64,000 bases of DNA from contig NZ_CP017886.1 of assembly GCF_001874645.1 (NCBI RefSeq), positions 62,001 to 126,000 of the forward strand, written 5' to 3'. Numbering within the stretch: the first letter of the stretch is position 1; each line of letters opens with the position of its first letter. The DNA comes from Pseudomonas frederiksbergensis. Lineage in GTDB: Bacteria > Pseudomonadota > Gammaproteobacteria > Pseudomonadales > Pseudomonadaceae. The position numbers and the translations under genes are program-made. This document shows, one piece after another, positions 24,847-32,343 of the stretch. The notes beneath the pieces are model-generated. The model made no database searches. It had not been told where the DNA came from and worked only from the letters and a program-made list of their open reading frames with translations.

Positions 24847-26249
24847 GGGTGTGAGGCCTGAGAAGGAGAAAGGAAAGCGATGGCGTCGGGCGTGAAATCG
24901 CCACCCAGTGCCCGAAACAAACCGACGGCGGCCTGCAGGTGTTGCAGGCGCACCTGCAACAGCGTGTCTTCGGCCTGATACTGGGTGCGCTCGACAATCA
25001 GCAAGGTCTGAAAGTCGGTGGAACCCAGTCGATAACGCACCTGCGCCAACCTGGCGGCCTCGCGGGCGGAGTCCACCGCGGCCTGATTCAGGGCATAGCT
25101 TTTATCCAGTTCGCGGGTGGCGCTCAGTTGGGTTTCGACGTCTTGCAGTGCCTCGATCACTGACTCGCGGTAGCTGGCGGTCAGTTCCTGTGCGTGGGCC
25201 TGGTCGAAATGCAATTGGCCGTTGAGCTGGCCGCCGGTGAACACCGGTTGGGCCAAGGTGCCGATGGCGCTCCAGATACTGCCGCCGGCAAGGGTGTCGA
25301 TGCCGCCAATCAGGTCCAACGACAGATTCGGCAAGAACGCCGCACGGGCTACACCCACGTCGAAGTTGGCCGAAACCAGTCGTGCTTCAGCCGCTTGCAC
25401 GTCGGGCCGCTGGCGCAGCAGGCCGATGGGTAAGCCAGCGGACGGACGCGGCACCTGCAAACCGTCAAGACCGGCGCTTTGTAAGTGGAAACCTTGCGGC
25501 GTCTCGCCCACCAGTACCGCCAATTGGTAGAGCGCCAGATCGCGTTGCTGACGCAAAGGTGGCATCGCGGCCTGGAAGGTTTGCAGAGCGTTGCGTTGCT
25601 GCGCCACTTCAAGATTGGACACGGCGCCCTGACTGGCCTGGACTTCGACCAGATCGAGTACCTGCTTGGCATCATCGGCAATCGACTGTGCGAGGCGCAG
25701 CCGTTCTTCCAGCGACAAGACCTGGAAGTAGCTGTCGGCGATGCTCGCCCCCAGGCTCATGCGCAGGGTTTGGGCGTCGAACACGCTGGCACTGGCCGAC
25801 GCGTCGGCAGAGTCGGCGGCAGCGCGCTGTTTGCCCCAGAAGTCCAGCTCGTAAGTGGCCTCGGCAAACACACTGCTTTTTTTCGTGGTGCCGTAATTGT
25901 TCTGACGCTGGACATTGCCGCCCAGCGCCAATGTCGGATATTGCCCGGCGCCGACGACCTGCGCTGAAGCGCGTGCCTCTTCGATGCGGCTGGCCGCGGC
26001 TTTAAGGGTGTAGTTGGCCGAGAGGCCGCGGGCGATCAGGTCATTCAGTTCAGCGCTGTGGAATTCGCTCCACCACTGCCCCCCTCGTGCGGCGGACGTT
26101 TGCTCGGCGCCATTCCAGTTTGCCGCCAGCGGCAACGCCGGTTGATGGTAAGCGGGCACCATCGAACAGCCACCGAGCATCAAGACGCCCAGCAGCACTG
26201 ATATTGATAAAAAGTTACGCCTCGGTGAGGTTGCAACTGACATTGGCAC
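24843..26249 (-). CDS. RND efflux outer membrane channel, NodT/OprM-family lipoprotein
   Basis: A 468-residue TolC-like channel of the NodT family. The signal peptide ends in the lipobox LGGC (Cys28), so the mature protein is lipid-anchored. Two repeats of the outer-membrane-efflux domain follow, with the typical LNDLIARGLSANYTLKAA and ESVIEALQDVETQLSA segments. It is the first gene of the pump operon, 98 bp after the response regulator gene. The palindrome TAAAC-N4-GTTTA at 26337-26350 lies in its promoter region. The start at 26249 or at the Met two codons later is equally possible. Confidence 0.9.
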   Translation of the reverse strand: MPMSVATSPRRNFLSISVLLGVLMLGGCSMVPAYHQPALPLAANWNGAEQTSAARGGQWWSEFHSAELNDLIARGLSANYTLKAAASRIEEARASAQVVGAGQYPTLALGGNVQRQNNYGTTKKSSVFAEATYELDFWGKQRAAADSADASASASVFDAQTLRMSLGASIADSYFQVLSLEERLRLAQSIADDAKQVLDLVEVQASQGAVSNLEVAQQRNALQTFQAAMPPLRQQRDLALYQLAVLVGETPQGFHLQSAGLDGLQVPRPSAGLPIGLLRQRPDVQAAEARLVSANFDVGVARAAFLPNLSLDLIGGIDTLAGGSIWSAIGTLAQPVFTGGQLNGQLHFDQAHAQELTASYRESVIEALQDVETQLSATRELDKSYALNQAAVDSAREAARLAQVRYRLGSTDFQTLLIVERTQYQAEDTLLQVRLQHLQAAVGLFRALGGDFTPDAIAFLSPSQASHP

Positions 26250-26336
26250 GCGATCTCCGGCTGAACCGTTTGTGGAGCACGTCCACGAATGAGCCGAAGA
26301 TAGCCAGCAGCGCCTAGCAGAGCGTTCGCCTGTAGG

Positions 26337-26350
26337 TAAACTTTTGTTTA
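26337..26350. promoter_or_regulatory. Candidate response-regulator operator before the efflux operon
   Basis: TAAAC-TTTT-GTTTA is a perfect 5-bp-arm dyad. It overlaps the stop codon of the upstream response regulator and lies about 90 bp before the outer membrane channel start. A near-copy (TAAAC-TTTT-ATTTA) lies at 27063-27076 before the regulator itself. Sharing by both promoters of the block points to autoregulation by the OmpR-type regulator. Confidence 0.5.
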
Positions 26351-27037
26351 ATCAGGCTCGCGACTGCCCTGAAAGCTGTAACCCGCACCCGGAATGGTCT
26401 TGATCAGCGAGTACTCGAAACCTTCATCAAGTTTGCGCCGCAGCCGATGGATATGTTTGTCGATGACATTGTCGTTGGGGTCGAAAGCGTAATCCCAGGC
26501 GCTGTCGAGCAGCATGTCGCGCGTGACCACCTGGCCGCTGTGGCGCATGAGTTTTTCCAACAGCAACGCTTCGCGCTGTTGCAAGACAATGCTGCGGCCC
26601 TGACGCAGCGCCGTACGCGTTGCACAGTCGAGTTCGAGTTCGCCGACCTCCAGCTTGCGCCCAGTAACGCTTGGTTGATCGGCGCCGCGCAACAGGGCGT
26701 CGAGACGTGCCAGCACCTCGGCGAAGGCATAGGGTTTTGCCAGGTAATCGTCACAACCGGCTTGCAAGCCTTCGACCTTTTGCGCAGTGGTCGACTGAGC
26801 ACTGAGCATCAGCACCGGAATACGCAAGTCGCGACTGCGTATCGCCCGAACCAGCGCGATACCGTCGAGCCCCGGCAGGCGCCGGTCAACTATCAACGCG
26901 TCATGAATCCCTTCCAGCGCCATGGCCAGTCCATCGTTGCCATCTTCGGCGACATCCACCACATGCCCGCTCTCCGTCAGCCCACGCAACAGGTAGGTAG
27001 CGGTCTGGGCATCGTCTTCAACGACTAGAATGCGCAA
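26348..27037 (-). CDS. OmpR-family response regulator of the RND efflux block
   Basis: A 229-residue winged-helix response regulator. The REC domain (1-115) has the acidic pair EDD at 7-9, the phospho-acceptor Asp51 in LIVDRRLPG, and Lys101 in AKPY. The DNA-binding domain (about 130-225) ends with the conserved IKTIPGAGYSF. It is the first gene of the minus-strand block and the likely partner of the kinase at the block's far end (19260-20552). It is transcribed divergently from a second OmpR-type regulator, with a 119-bp spacer. Confidence 0.9.
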   Translation of the reverse strand: MRILVVEDDAQTATYLLRGLTESGHVVDVAEDGNDGLAMALEGIHDALIVDRRLPGLDGIALVRAIRSRDLRIPVLMLSAQSTTAQKVEGLQAGCDDYLAKPYAFAEVLARLDALLRGADQPSVTGRKLEVGELELDCATRTALRQGRSIVLQQREALLLEKLMRHSGQVVTRDMLLDSAWDYAFDPNDNVIDKHIHRLRRKLDEGFEYSLIKTIPGAGYSFQGSREPD

Positions 27038-27062
27038 GGAGCTTTCTCTCTTAACAGGAACC

Positions 27063-27076
27063 TAAACTTTTATTTA
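27063..27076. promoter_or_regulatory. Second copy of the TAAAC-N4-(G/A)TTTA dyad, in the divergent promoter
   Basis: TAAAC-TTTT-ATTTA matches the dyad at 26337-26350 at 13 of 14 bases. It is placed 26 bp before the start of the minus-strand response regulator, inside the spacer shared with the plus-strand regulator at 27157. It is probably an autoregulatory site. Confidence 0.5.
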
Positions 27077-27156
27077 TCCGGCGGCGACGTTGGCGCCTGC
27101 CTGGATTTGACACACTATGCCATCTCTCACTCGTTCAAGTGGCCGGTTCAACTCCC

Positions 27157-27849
27157 ATGACCCACGTTCTGGTCGTCGAAGACGACAACTCCACCGCTCG
27201 CGAAATTGAAGCAGCCCTGCAGGACCACGGGTTTACGGTCACCTGCGTGAACAACGGCCGCGACGGTTTGCTCAAAGCCCTCAGCGAGCCCTTCGACCTG
27301 ATCGTTCTCGACCGGATGCTGCCGGGCGGCATCGATGGGCTGGGCGTATTGACCGCCTTGCGAGCGGCGAGTGTGAGCACGCCGGTGTTGATCCTCAGTG
27401 CCCTGAGTGCGCTGGATGAACGTGTTCGAGGCTTACGCGCCGGTGGCGATGACTACCTGACCAAGCCCTTCGAGTTTATCGAACTCACCGCACGGCTGGA
27501 TGCCTTGAGTCGGCGTCGTGCTGAACCTGCCACCCGCGAGCCGGATAATCAGCTGCGCGTCGGCAACCTGCACGTCGACCTGTTACGGCGCAGTGTGCGC
27601 CGTGGCGATCGAACAATCGATCTGGTTCCGCGTGAATACGCGCTGCTGGAACACCTGATGCGCAACGCCGAACAGGTGGTCACACGCACCATGTTGTTTG
27701 AAGCCGTGTGGAATTACAGCTACGACGAGCGCACCAATGTCATCGAGGTGCATATCGGCCGCCTGCGTCGCAAGATCGACGCCGAAGGCGAAGCGCAGAT
27801 GATCCACACCATTCGGGGGGCCGGTTATGTTCTCCGTTCACCTGAGTGA
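27157..27849 (+). CDS. OmpR-family response regulator of a second two-component system
   Basis: A 230-residue regulator with REC (Asp52 in IVLDRMLPGG, Lys in TKPF) and a C-terminal winged helix (VEVHIGRLRRKID, then HTIRGAGYVL). Its gene overlaps the next kinase gene by 23 bp, so the pair is translationally coupled. I take the ATG at 27157; a GTG six codons upstream is possible. It is divergent from the efflux regulator and upstream of the ais/arnT genes, so it may control lipid A modification, efflux or both. It cannot be equated with PmrA or ParR by reading alone. Confidence 0.88.
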   Translation: MTHVLVVEDDNSTAREIEAALQDHGFTVTCVNNGRDGLLKALSEPFDLIVLDRMLPGGIDGLGVLTALRAASVSTPVLILSALSALDERVRGLRAGGDDYLTKPFEFIELTARLDALSRRRAEPATREPDNQLRVGNLHVDLLRRSVRRGDRTIDLVPREYALLEHLMRNAEQVVTRTMLFEAVWNYSYDERTNVIEVHIGRLRRKIDAEGEAQMIHTIRGAGYVLRSPE

Positions 27850-29200
27850 GATTCCACGCACCATCAGCTTTCGCACGGGCCTGATGTTCCTTGGGCTGTT
27901 CGGTTGCTCGTTTTTGGCGCTGTTTGGTTACATCTATTGGCAAACCGCGTTCTATCTGAAAGGCGAAGCCGATACTGCGTTGTACCGTCAGGTGGAAAGT
28001 CGCAGCCAGCAAACCAGCCAGCTGCGGGAACAGGAAATCATCAAACACGCCACTCAAGACATAGAGGGCCGCCTGCCCCACTCCCTGTTCGATGAAAACG
28101 GCCACTACATCGCCGGTGCCATCCATCAATTGCCGACGTTTCGCGCCTTCGATAAACCTGCCGAGTTCGACTGGGAGAAAGCCAACGGTCGCTCCCGTCC
28201 GGTGCGGTTTATCGTCCATAAACTGGAGGACGGCAAAACCCTGCTGGTCGCCCAGGACATGCACGATATTAGTGAGTTCGACGAACTTCTGGTCCATGCA
28301 CTGATTTCCGGTGGGGTCCTGCTGCTGGTGGTCGGCCTGTTAGGTGCGATCGGATTGGGCTACTCGGCGCGGCGCCGGCTCGACAAATTAAGCGACTCGA
28401 TCAAAGGCATCATCGAGGGCGACTTGAGCAGCCGCTTGCCAACGCTGGGCAACAACGATGACATCGACCGTCTCGCCCATGTTGTCAACAGCATGCTCGA
28501 TGAGCTGGAACGCTTGATGAGCGAAGTCAAAGGTGTCTGCGACGACATCGCCCACGACCTGCGCACGCCCCTGACCCGGCTGATTGCGGGCCTTGAGCGC
28601 GCGCAGCGCCGAGGTCTGCGTGAGGACGAATACGCCGCCAGCATTGACTCGGCCCTGACCGAGGCCAAGGGTTTGCTGATGACGTTCCGTGCCTTGCTGC
28701 GCATTTCCGAGATTGAGGACAGCGCGCGACGCAGCCACTTTGCGCCGGTCGATCTGAACCTGATTGGCGCCGATGCCACCGAGCTCTATGAACCGCTGGC
28801 CGAGGAGCGCGGCATCAGCCTGGCGTTCCATGCCAGCGCGCAATCAGCGCTGATCGCAGGCGATGCCCAATTGCTGTTCGATGCCTGCTGTAATCTGCTG
28901 GATAACGCGATCAAATTCTCCCCCGACCATAGCAGCGTCAGTCTTAGCGTCATTACTGACGCAACAGGCGTCGGTATTCGGGTGACCGATAACGGCCCCG
29001 GCATTCCGGAAGCTGAGCGCGAGGCGGTATTTCGCCGGCTCTACCGTTCAGAGTTGAGCCGTCACACACCCGGCAATGGATTGGGCTTGAGCATGGTGTC
29101 GGCCGTGGCGCGGTTGCACGACATGAAACTGGCGGTTTACGACGCAGCGCCAGGTTGCCAGATCGATCTGCTGGGAAAACCGCCCCACGAAGTAACTTGA
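27827..29200 (+). CDS. Sensor histidine kinase paired with the regulator at 27157
   Basis: A 457-residue kinase. TM1 is about 18-38, a periplasmic domain of about 115 residues follows, TM2 is about 156-178, then HAMP. HisKA has DIAHDLRTPLTRL (His243), a form with HD instead of HE next to the phospho-histidine. The HATPase has N-, G1- and G2-boxes (DNAIKFSP, DNGPGIP, GNGLGLSMV). The gene is coupled to its regulator by a 23-bp overlap. The periplasmic domain shows no clear metal-binding ExxE pair of the PmrB type that I could find. Confidence 0.88.
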   Translation: MFSVHLSEIPRTISFRTGLMFLGLFGCSFLALFGYIYWQTAFYLKGEADTALYRQVESRSQQTSQLREQEIIKHATQDIEGRLPHSLFDENGHYIAGAIHQLPTFRAFDKPAEFDWEKANGRSRPVRFIVHKLEDGKTLLVAQDMHDISEFDELLVHALISGGVLLLVVGLLGAIGLGYSARRRLDKLSDSIKGIIEGDLSSRLPTLGNNDDIDRLAHVVNSMLDELERLMSEVKGVCDDIAHDLRTPLTRLIAGLERAQRRGLREDEYAASIDSALTEAKGLLMTFRALLRISEIEDSARRSHFAPVDLNLIGADATELYEPLAEERGISLAFHASAQSALIAGDAQLLFDACCNLLDNAIKFSPDHSSVSLSVITDATGVGIRVTDNGPGIPEAEREAVFRRLYRSELSRHTPGNGLGLSMVSAVARLHDMKLAVYDAAPGCQIDLLGKPPHEVT

Positions 29201-29311
29201 AACAATAACGCCTGAGCGGCACTTGCTGCCTCCCCGACGACCACGCTCGTGGCCCTGTCCGAGGCGGCTTCCATTGTTGGCCATGCACTTGAAATTAAAT
29301 AATTAGCCTTG

Positions 29312-29328
29312 GTTAAGGGAAGGTTAAG
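29312..29328. promoter_or_regulatory. PmrA-box-like direct repeat before the ais-like gene
   Basis: GTTAAG-GGAAG-GTTAAG is an exact direct repeat with a 5-base spacer. The PmrA box is known as YTTAAK-N5-YTTAAK, so spacing and core (TTAAG) fit, with G in place of the first pyrimidine. A possible -10 (TATACC) follows about 32 bases later. The downstream genes (ais-like, arnT) belong to classical PmrA targets, which strengthens the reading. Confidence 0.5.
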
Positions 29329-29485
29329 AGGCCCGGCGATATTTTCACATTCGTTTCACCTATACCCCCCTAAATTGATCGTCCCAAATCGATCTTTCAA
29401 CGCTAGCGTTTCTCGTAACTGTCTACGCTGCCTGCTTGAACAGTATCGAAACTCTTCGTCCCAATACGACTTACAGGTGCATGGC

Positions 29486-30166
29486 GTGGTTAATTCTGTA
29501 TTGCCCAAAGACTCGCCTAAACGAGCGATCAAAAAACGCTTTCTGAAAGTGACGCTAGCGGCGTCGGCAGTGTTAGTGGCCGCCCTGGTGACGGGGTTCA
29601 CCTTGTGGCCCCGCTCTCCCGCAATGCTGGCGGAAAGTGATCACATGGCAACGGCTGGCGTATTTCAACGCTGGCAGGCAGGTGATGTGGTGGTGCTGGT
29701 TCGACATGCCGAACGTTGCGATCAGTCGAAAAATCCGTGCCTGGGCCCAGCCGATGGCATTACCCAGGTAGGCAGCGCGGCATCGACAGACGTTGGCAAG
29801 GGGTTCAACGCTCTGGGCATGGACCACGCGGATGTGTTCAGCAGTCCGGCGACCCGCACGATGCAAACCGCGCAGTACATGTTTGGCAAAGAGGCGTCGC
29901 GTCAGGAATGGCTGGCCCAATGCGGCAAGACCATGCGTGACGATGTCGTCGCACACAAAACGGCGCATCGCAATCTGGTCCTGGTCACGCACAGTGGCTG
30001 CATCAGTGACTTTGAGAAACAAACCGGCTTCAAGCATGCTCCTACCAGTCAGTACACCAGCGCCCTGTTCGTCTCGGTGACTGCTGACGGGCAGCTGAAA
30101 GTGCTTGGCATTGTGAACTCCCAGGACTGGCCAACCGTGCTGGATAAACGATTCGCCAGCAAATAG
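29486..30166 (+). CDS. Membrane-anchored histidine phosphatase, Ais/PmrG-like (LPS heptose phosphatase)
   Basis: A histidine-phosphatase-fold protein of about 226 residues. A basic N-terminus and one membrane anchor (VTLAASAVLVAALVTGFTLW) place the catalytic domain in the periplasm. The catalytic motif is VLVRHAERCD, and the second histidine is in LVTHSGCISD. In enterobacteria, Ais/PmrG removes the phosphate from heptose II of the LPS core and sits next to arn genes, as here. The start is uncertain: there is no well-placed ATG, and I use a GTG at 29486 preceded by AGG. Open frame continues upstream to 29309 but reads as non-coding. The exact substrate is inferred. Confidence 0.72.
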   Translation: MVNSVLPKDSPKRAIKKRFLKVTLAASAVLVAALVTGFTLWPRSPAMLAESDHMATAGVFQRWQAGDVVVLVRHAERCDQSKNPCLGPADGITQVGSAASTDVGKGFNALGMDHADVFSSPATRTMQTAQYMFGKEASRQEWLAQCGKTMRDDVVAHKTAHRNLVLVTHSGCISDFEKQTGFKHAPTSQYTSALFVSVTADGQLKVLGIVNSQDWPTVLDKRFASK

Positions 30167-30538
30167 TGCTTCTGGTCGGTACACGCCGGCGCTGTCAACG
30201 AACTCAAAAAAGTCGCCATTACGACAGTTCGTCAGCGCTGGCGTGCATTTGAAACAAGTTGAACAACTTTATTTTCTAATGTCATGCGTCGACTTTTTTC
30301 TTTTGCCGAATAATACGGCCGGCTCGTCACAGCGATGTCTGCGCCTCTGCACGCGTCTTTGTTGAAGAAGGCCGGTGCAGCACCGAACGTCATAACCAAA
30401 ACACCCAAAACCGAGCAACGTCTTCCGGTATCAAGGCCGTCCCATGAAGCGAAAAACAATACTCGTCACGCATCACTTTACTGATTGCTCACGCAGCGAT
30501 CCGAACCGTCGCATGAAGTTGCAGGGAGCACGAGTCAA
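30167..30538. other. Spacer before the first arnT; no gene seen
   Basis: About 370 bp without a convincing ORF. It has AT-rich patches (around 30260-30310) that could hold a promoter for arnT. There is no clear PmrA-like or other symmetric site. The arnT ribosome binding site (CAGGGAGC) lies at its end. Confidence 0.5.
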
Positions 30539-32188
30539 ATGATCAAACGCTGGGCTTTACCCTGCCTGTTGTTGGCCTTCGGCCTGTTCTACCTGTTGCC
30601 GATGATGGCCCACGGGTTGTGGATTCCTGACGAACCCCGCTACGCGCAGATCAGCCAGGAGATGTTGCTGAGCGGTGACTGGGTGTCTCCGCACTTCATG
30701 GGCTTTCGCTACTTCGAGAAGCCCATTGCCGGTTACTGGATGATTGCCATCGGTCAGGCGATCTTTGGCGAAAACCTGTTTGGCGTGCGTATTGCCTCGG
30801 CAGTCAGCACCGGGCTGAGTGTGTGGCTGGCTTATTTGATCGCCCGTCGCCTGTGGAATGATCCGCGCAAAAGTTTCGCTGCCGCCCTTCTTTACATGAG
30901 CTTCGGCCTGATCGCCGGCCAGGCTGGCTACTCCAACCTTGATCCGCAGTTCACCTTCTGGGTCAACCTGAGCCTGGTTGCCCTGTGGTTTGCCCTGGAT
31001 AACAAAACCCCACGTAGCAAACTCGGTGCCTGGGCCCTGCTCGGCTTCGCCTGTGGGATGGGCTTCCTGACCAAGGGCTTCCTTGCCTGGCTGTTACCGG
31101 TGTTGATCGCACTGCCTTATATGATCTGGCAAAAGCGCTTTGGCGAATTGCTGCGCTATGGCCCGGTAGCGATGGTCGTCGCCATCGTCGTCAGCCTGCC
31201 ATGGGTACTGGCGATCCATAGCCAGGAACCCGACTTCTGGCGTTTCTTCTTCTGGCACGAGCACATTCGCCGGTTCGCCGCCGAAGATGCCCAGCACACC
31301 CGGCCGTGGTGGTTCTTCCTGCCGATCATGGTGGTTTCGAGCCTGCCTTGGGCGGCCCTGTTGCCGTCGACACTGGTTCAAGCCTGGAAAAACAAGACTC
31401 AGAACACCACCGGCTTTCTGCTGCTGTGGATGCTCTTGCCGCTGGTGTTTTTCAGCATGAGCAAAGGCAAGCTGCCGACCTACATCATGCCGTGCCTGCT
31501 GCCGCTGGCCTTGCTGATGGCCAATACGCTGATCGATCTGGTGAGCGAGGCCCGTGGCCGGTCGATTCGCATCAATGGTTTGCTCAACGCGGCGATCGCG
31601 ACGATCGCCCTGATTGTCCTGATCTACCTGCAGATAACCCGGCAGATCTTCGAAAACACCGAAATGTTCCCTATGTCGCTGGGCTTCATCGTGCTGGCCG
31701 GCTGGATCATCGCCAACGCCCTGCAAGCCCTTCGACCGCTGGTCTATTGGGCCACGCCGGCGCTGGGCATCTGGCTGCTGGTTGCATTGTTGCCATCCGC
31801 CATGCCCGCGACAATCGTCAACAGCAAAATGCCTGACCAGTTCATTGCCGAGCATGTTCAGGAATTGAGCGAGACCACTTCGCTGCTGAGTAACGATTTG
31901 GGTGCGGCCTCGGCATTGTCCTGGCGCCTGAAACGTCCGCAGGTTGACCTGTACAACACCGTTGGTGAATTGCAGTACGGCGCCGCTTACCCTGAGGCGG
32001 AACACCGCAAAATTGATATGAACGGTGTCCAGCAGTGGATGACCGAAGCCCGTAAAAAGGGTTCGGTGGGTGTCGTCATGCGGGTAAAAAACGCTCTGGA
32101 AGAGCAGGAAGTCTTGCTGCTGCCGATCGATGGCAAGCACTACAAGCGGGGCGAACTGGAGATCCTGGTTTTCCCGAAACTACCCTGA
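30539..32188 (+). CDS. arnT: ArnT, lipid A 4-amino-4-deoxy-L-arabinose transferase (additional copy)
   Basis: A 549-residue GT39/GT-C integral membrane glycosyltransferase that moves L-Ara4N from undecaprenyl phosphate to lipid A phosphates on the periplasmic side, lowering binding of polymyxin-type peptides. It has about 12-13 membrane segments, the first-loop acidic motif IPDEPRYAQ and a C-terminal periplasmic domain. It is strikingly similar over its whole length to the arnT inside the arn operon (43441-45090), differing most in the C-terminal third, so this is a duplicated paralogue. The ATG at 30539 gives MIKRWALP, matching the paralogue's MSKRWALP. It is followed by another GT39 gene. 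Confidence 0.9.
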   Translation: MIKRWALPCLLLAFGLFYLLPMMAHGLWIPDEPRYAQISQEMLLSGDWVSPHFMGFRYFEKPIAGYWMIAIGQAIFGENLFGVRIASAVSTGLSVWLAYLIARRLWNDPRKSFAAALLYMSFGLIAGQAGYSNLDPQFTFWVNLSLVALWFALDNKTPRSKLGAWALLGFACGMGFLTKGFLAWLLPVLIALPYMIWQKRFGELLRYGPVAMVVAIVVSLPWVLAIHSQEPDFWRFFFWHEHIRRFAAEDAQHTRPWWFFLPIMVVSSLPWAALLPSTLVQAWKNKTQNTTGFLLLWMLLPLVFFSMSKGKLPTYIMPCLLPLALLMANTLIDLVSEARGRSIRINGLLNAAIATIALIVLIYLQITRQIFENTEMFPMSLGFIVLAGWIIANALQALRPLVYWATPALGIWLLVALLPSAMPATIVNSKMPDQFIAEHVQELSETTSLLSNDLGAASALSWRLKRPQVDLYNTVGELQYGAAYPEAEHRKIDMNGVQQWMTEARKKGSVGVVMRVKNALEEQEVLLLPIDGKHYKRGELEILVFPKLP

Positions 32189-32207
32189 AGATTCCTGATG
32201 CGCCGCT

Positions 32208-32258
32208 TTACCGGGGGACGATATACAGATCGTCACCCGGCAAGTAGATGATCTGCAT
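32208..32258 (-). other. Hairpin containing a short protein-like remnant on the minus strand
   Basis: CCGGGGGACGAT and ATCGTCACCCGG (32211-32240) form a 12-bp stem with one mismatch around a 6-base loop. On the minus strand the same DNA reads MQIIYLPGDDLYIVPR-stop, and a family-like upstream part (ERRELRA) continues after an apparent 1-base slip. It may be the 3' tail of a deleted gene, or only a transcript-structuring hairpin after arnT. No family was recognised. Confidence 0.3.
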
Positions 32259-32343
32259 TTTCTGACCCCGGCGCGCAGCTCGCGGCGTTCAAAGGCACGG
32301 AGCAATCCTGCGGCTGGCGGTCAAAACCTAGGGAAAACACCAC

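Noticed and set aside
29309..29485. N-terminal extension of the Ais-like protein up to 29309
   Set aside because: The extension has no signal-peptide character, no ribosome binding site, and would place the PmrA-like repeat inside the coding region.
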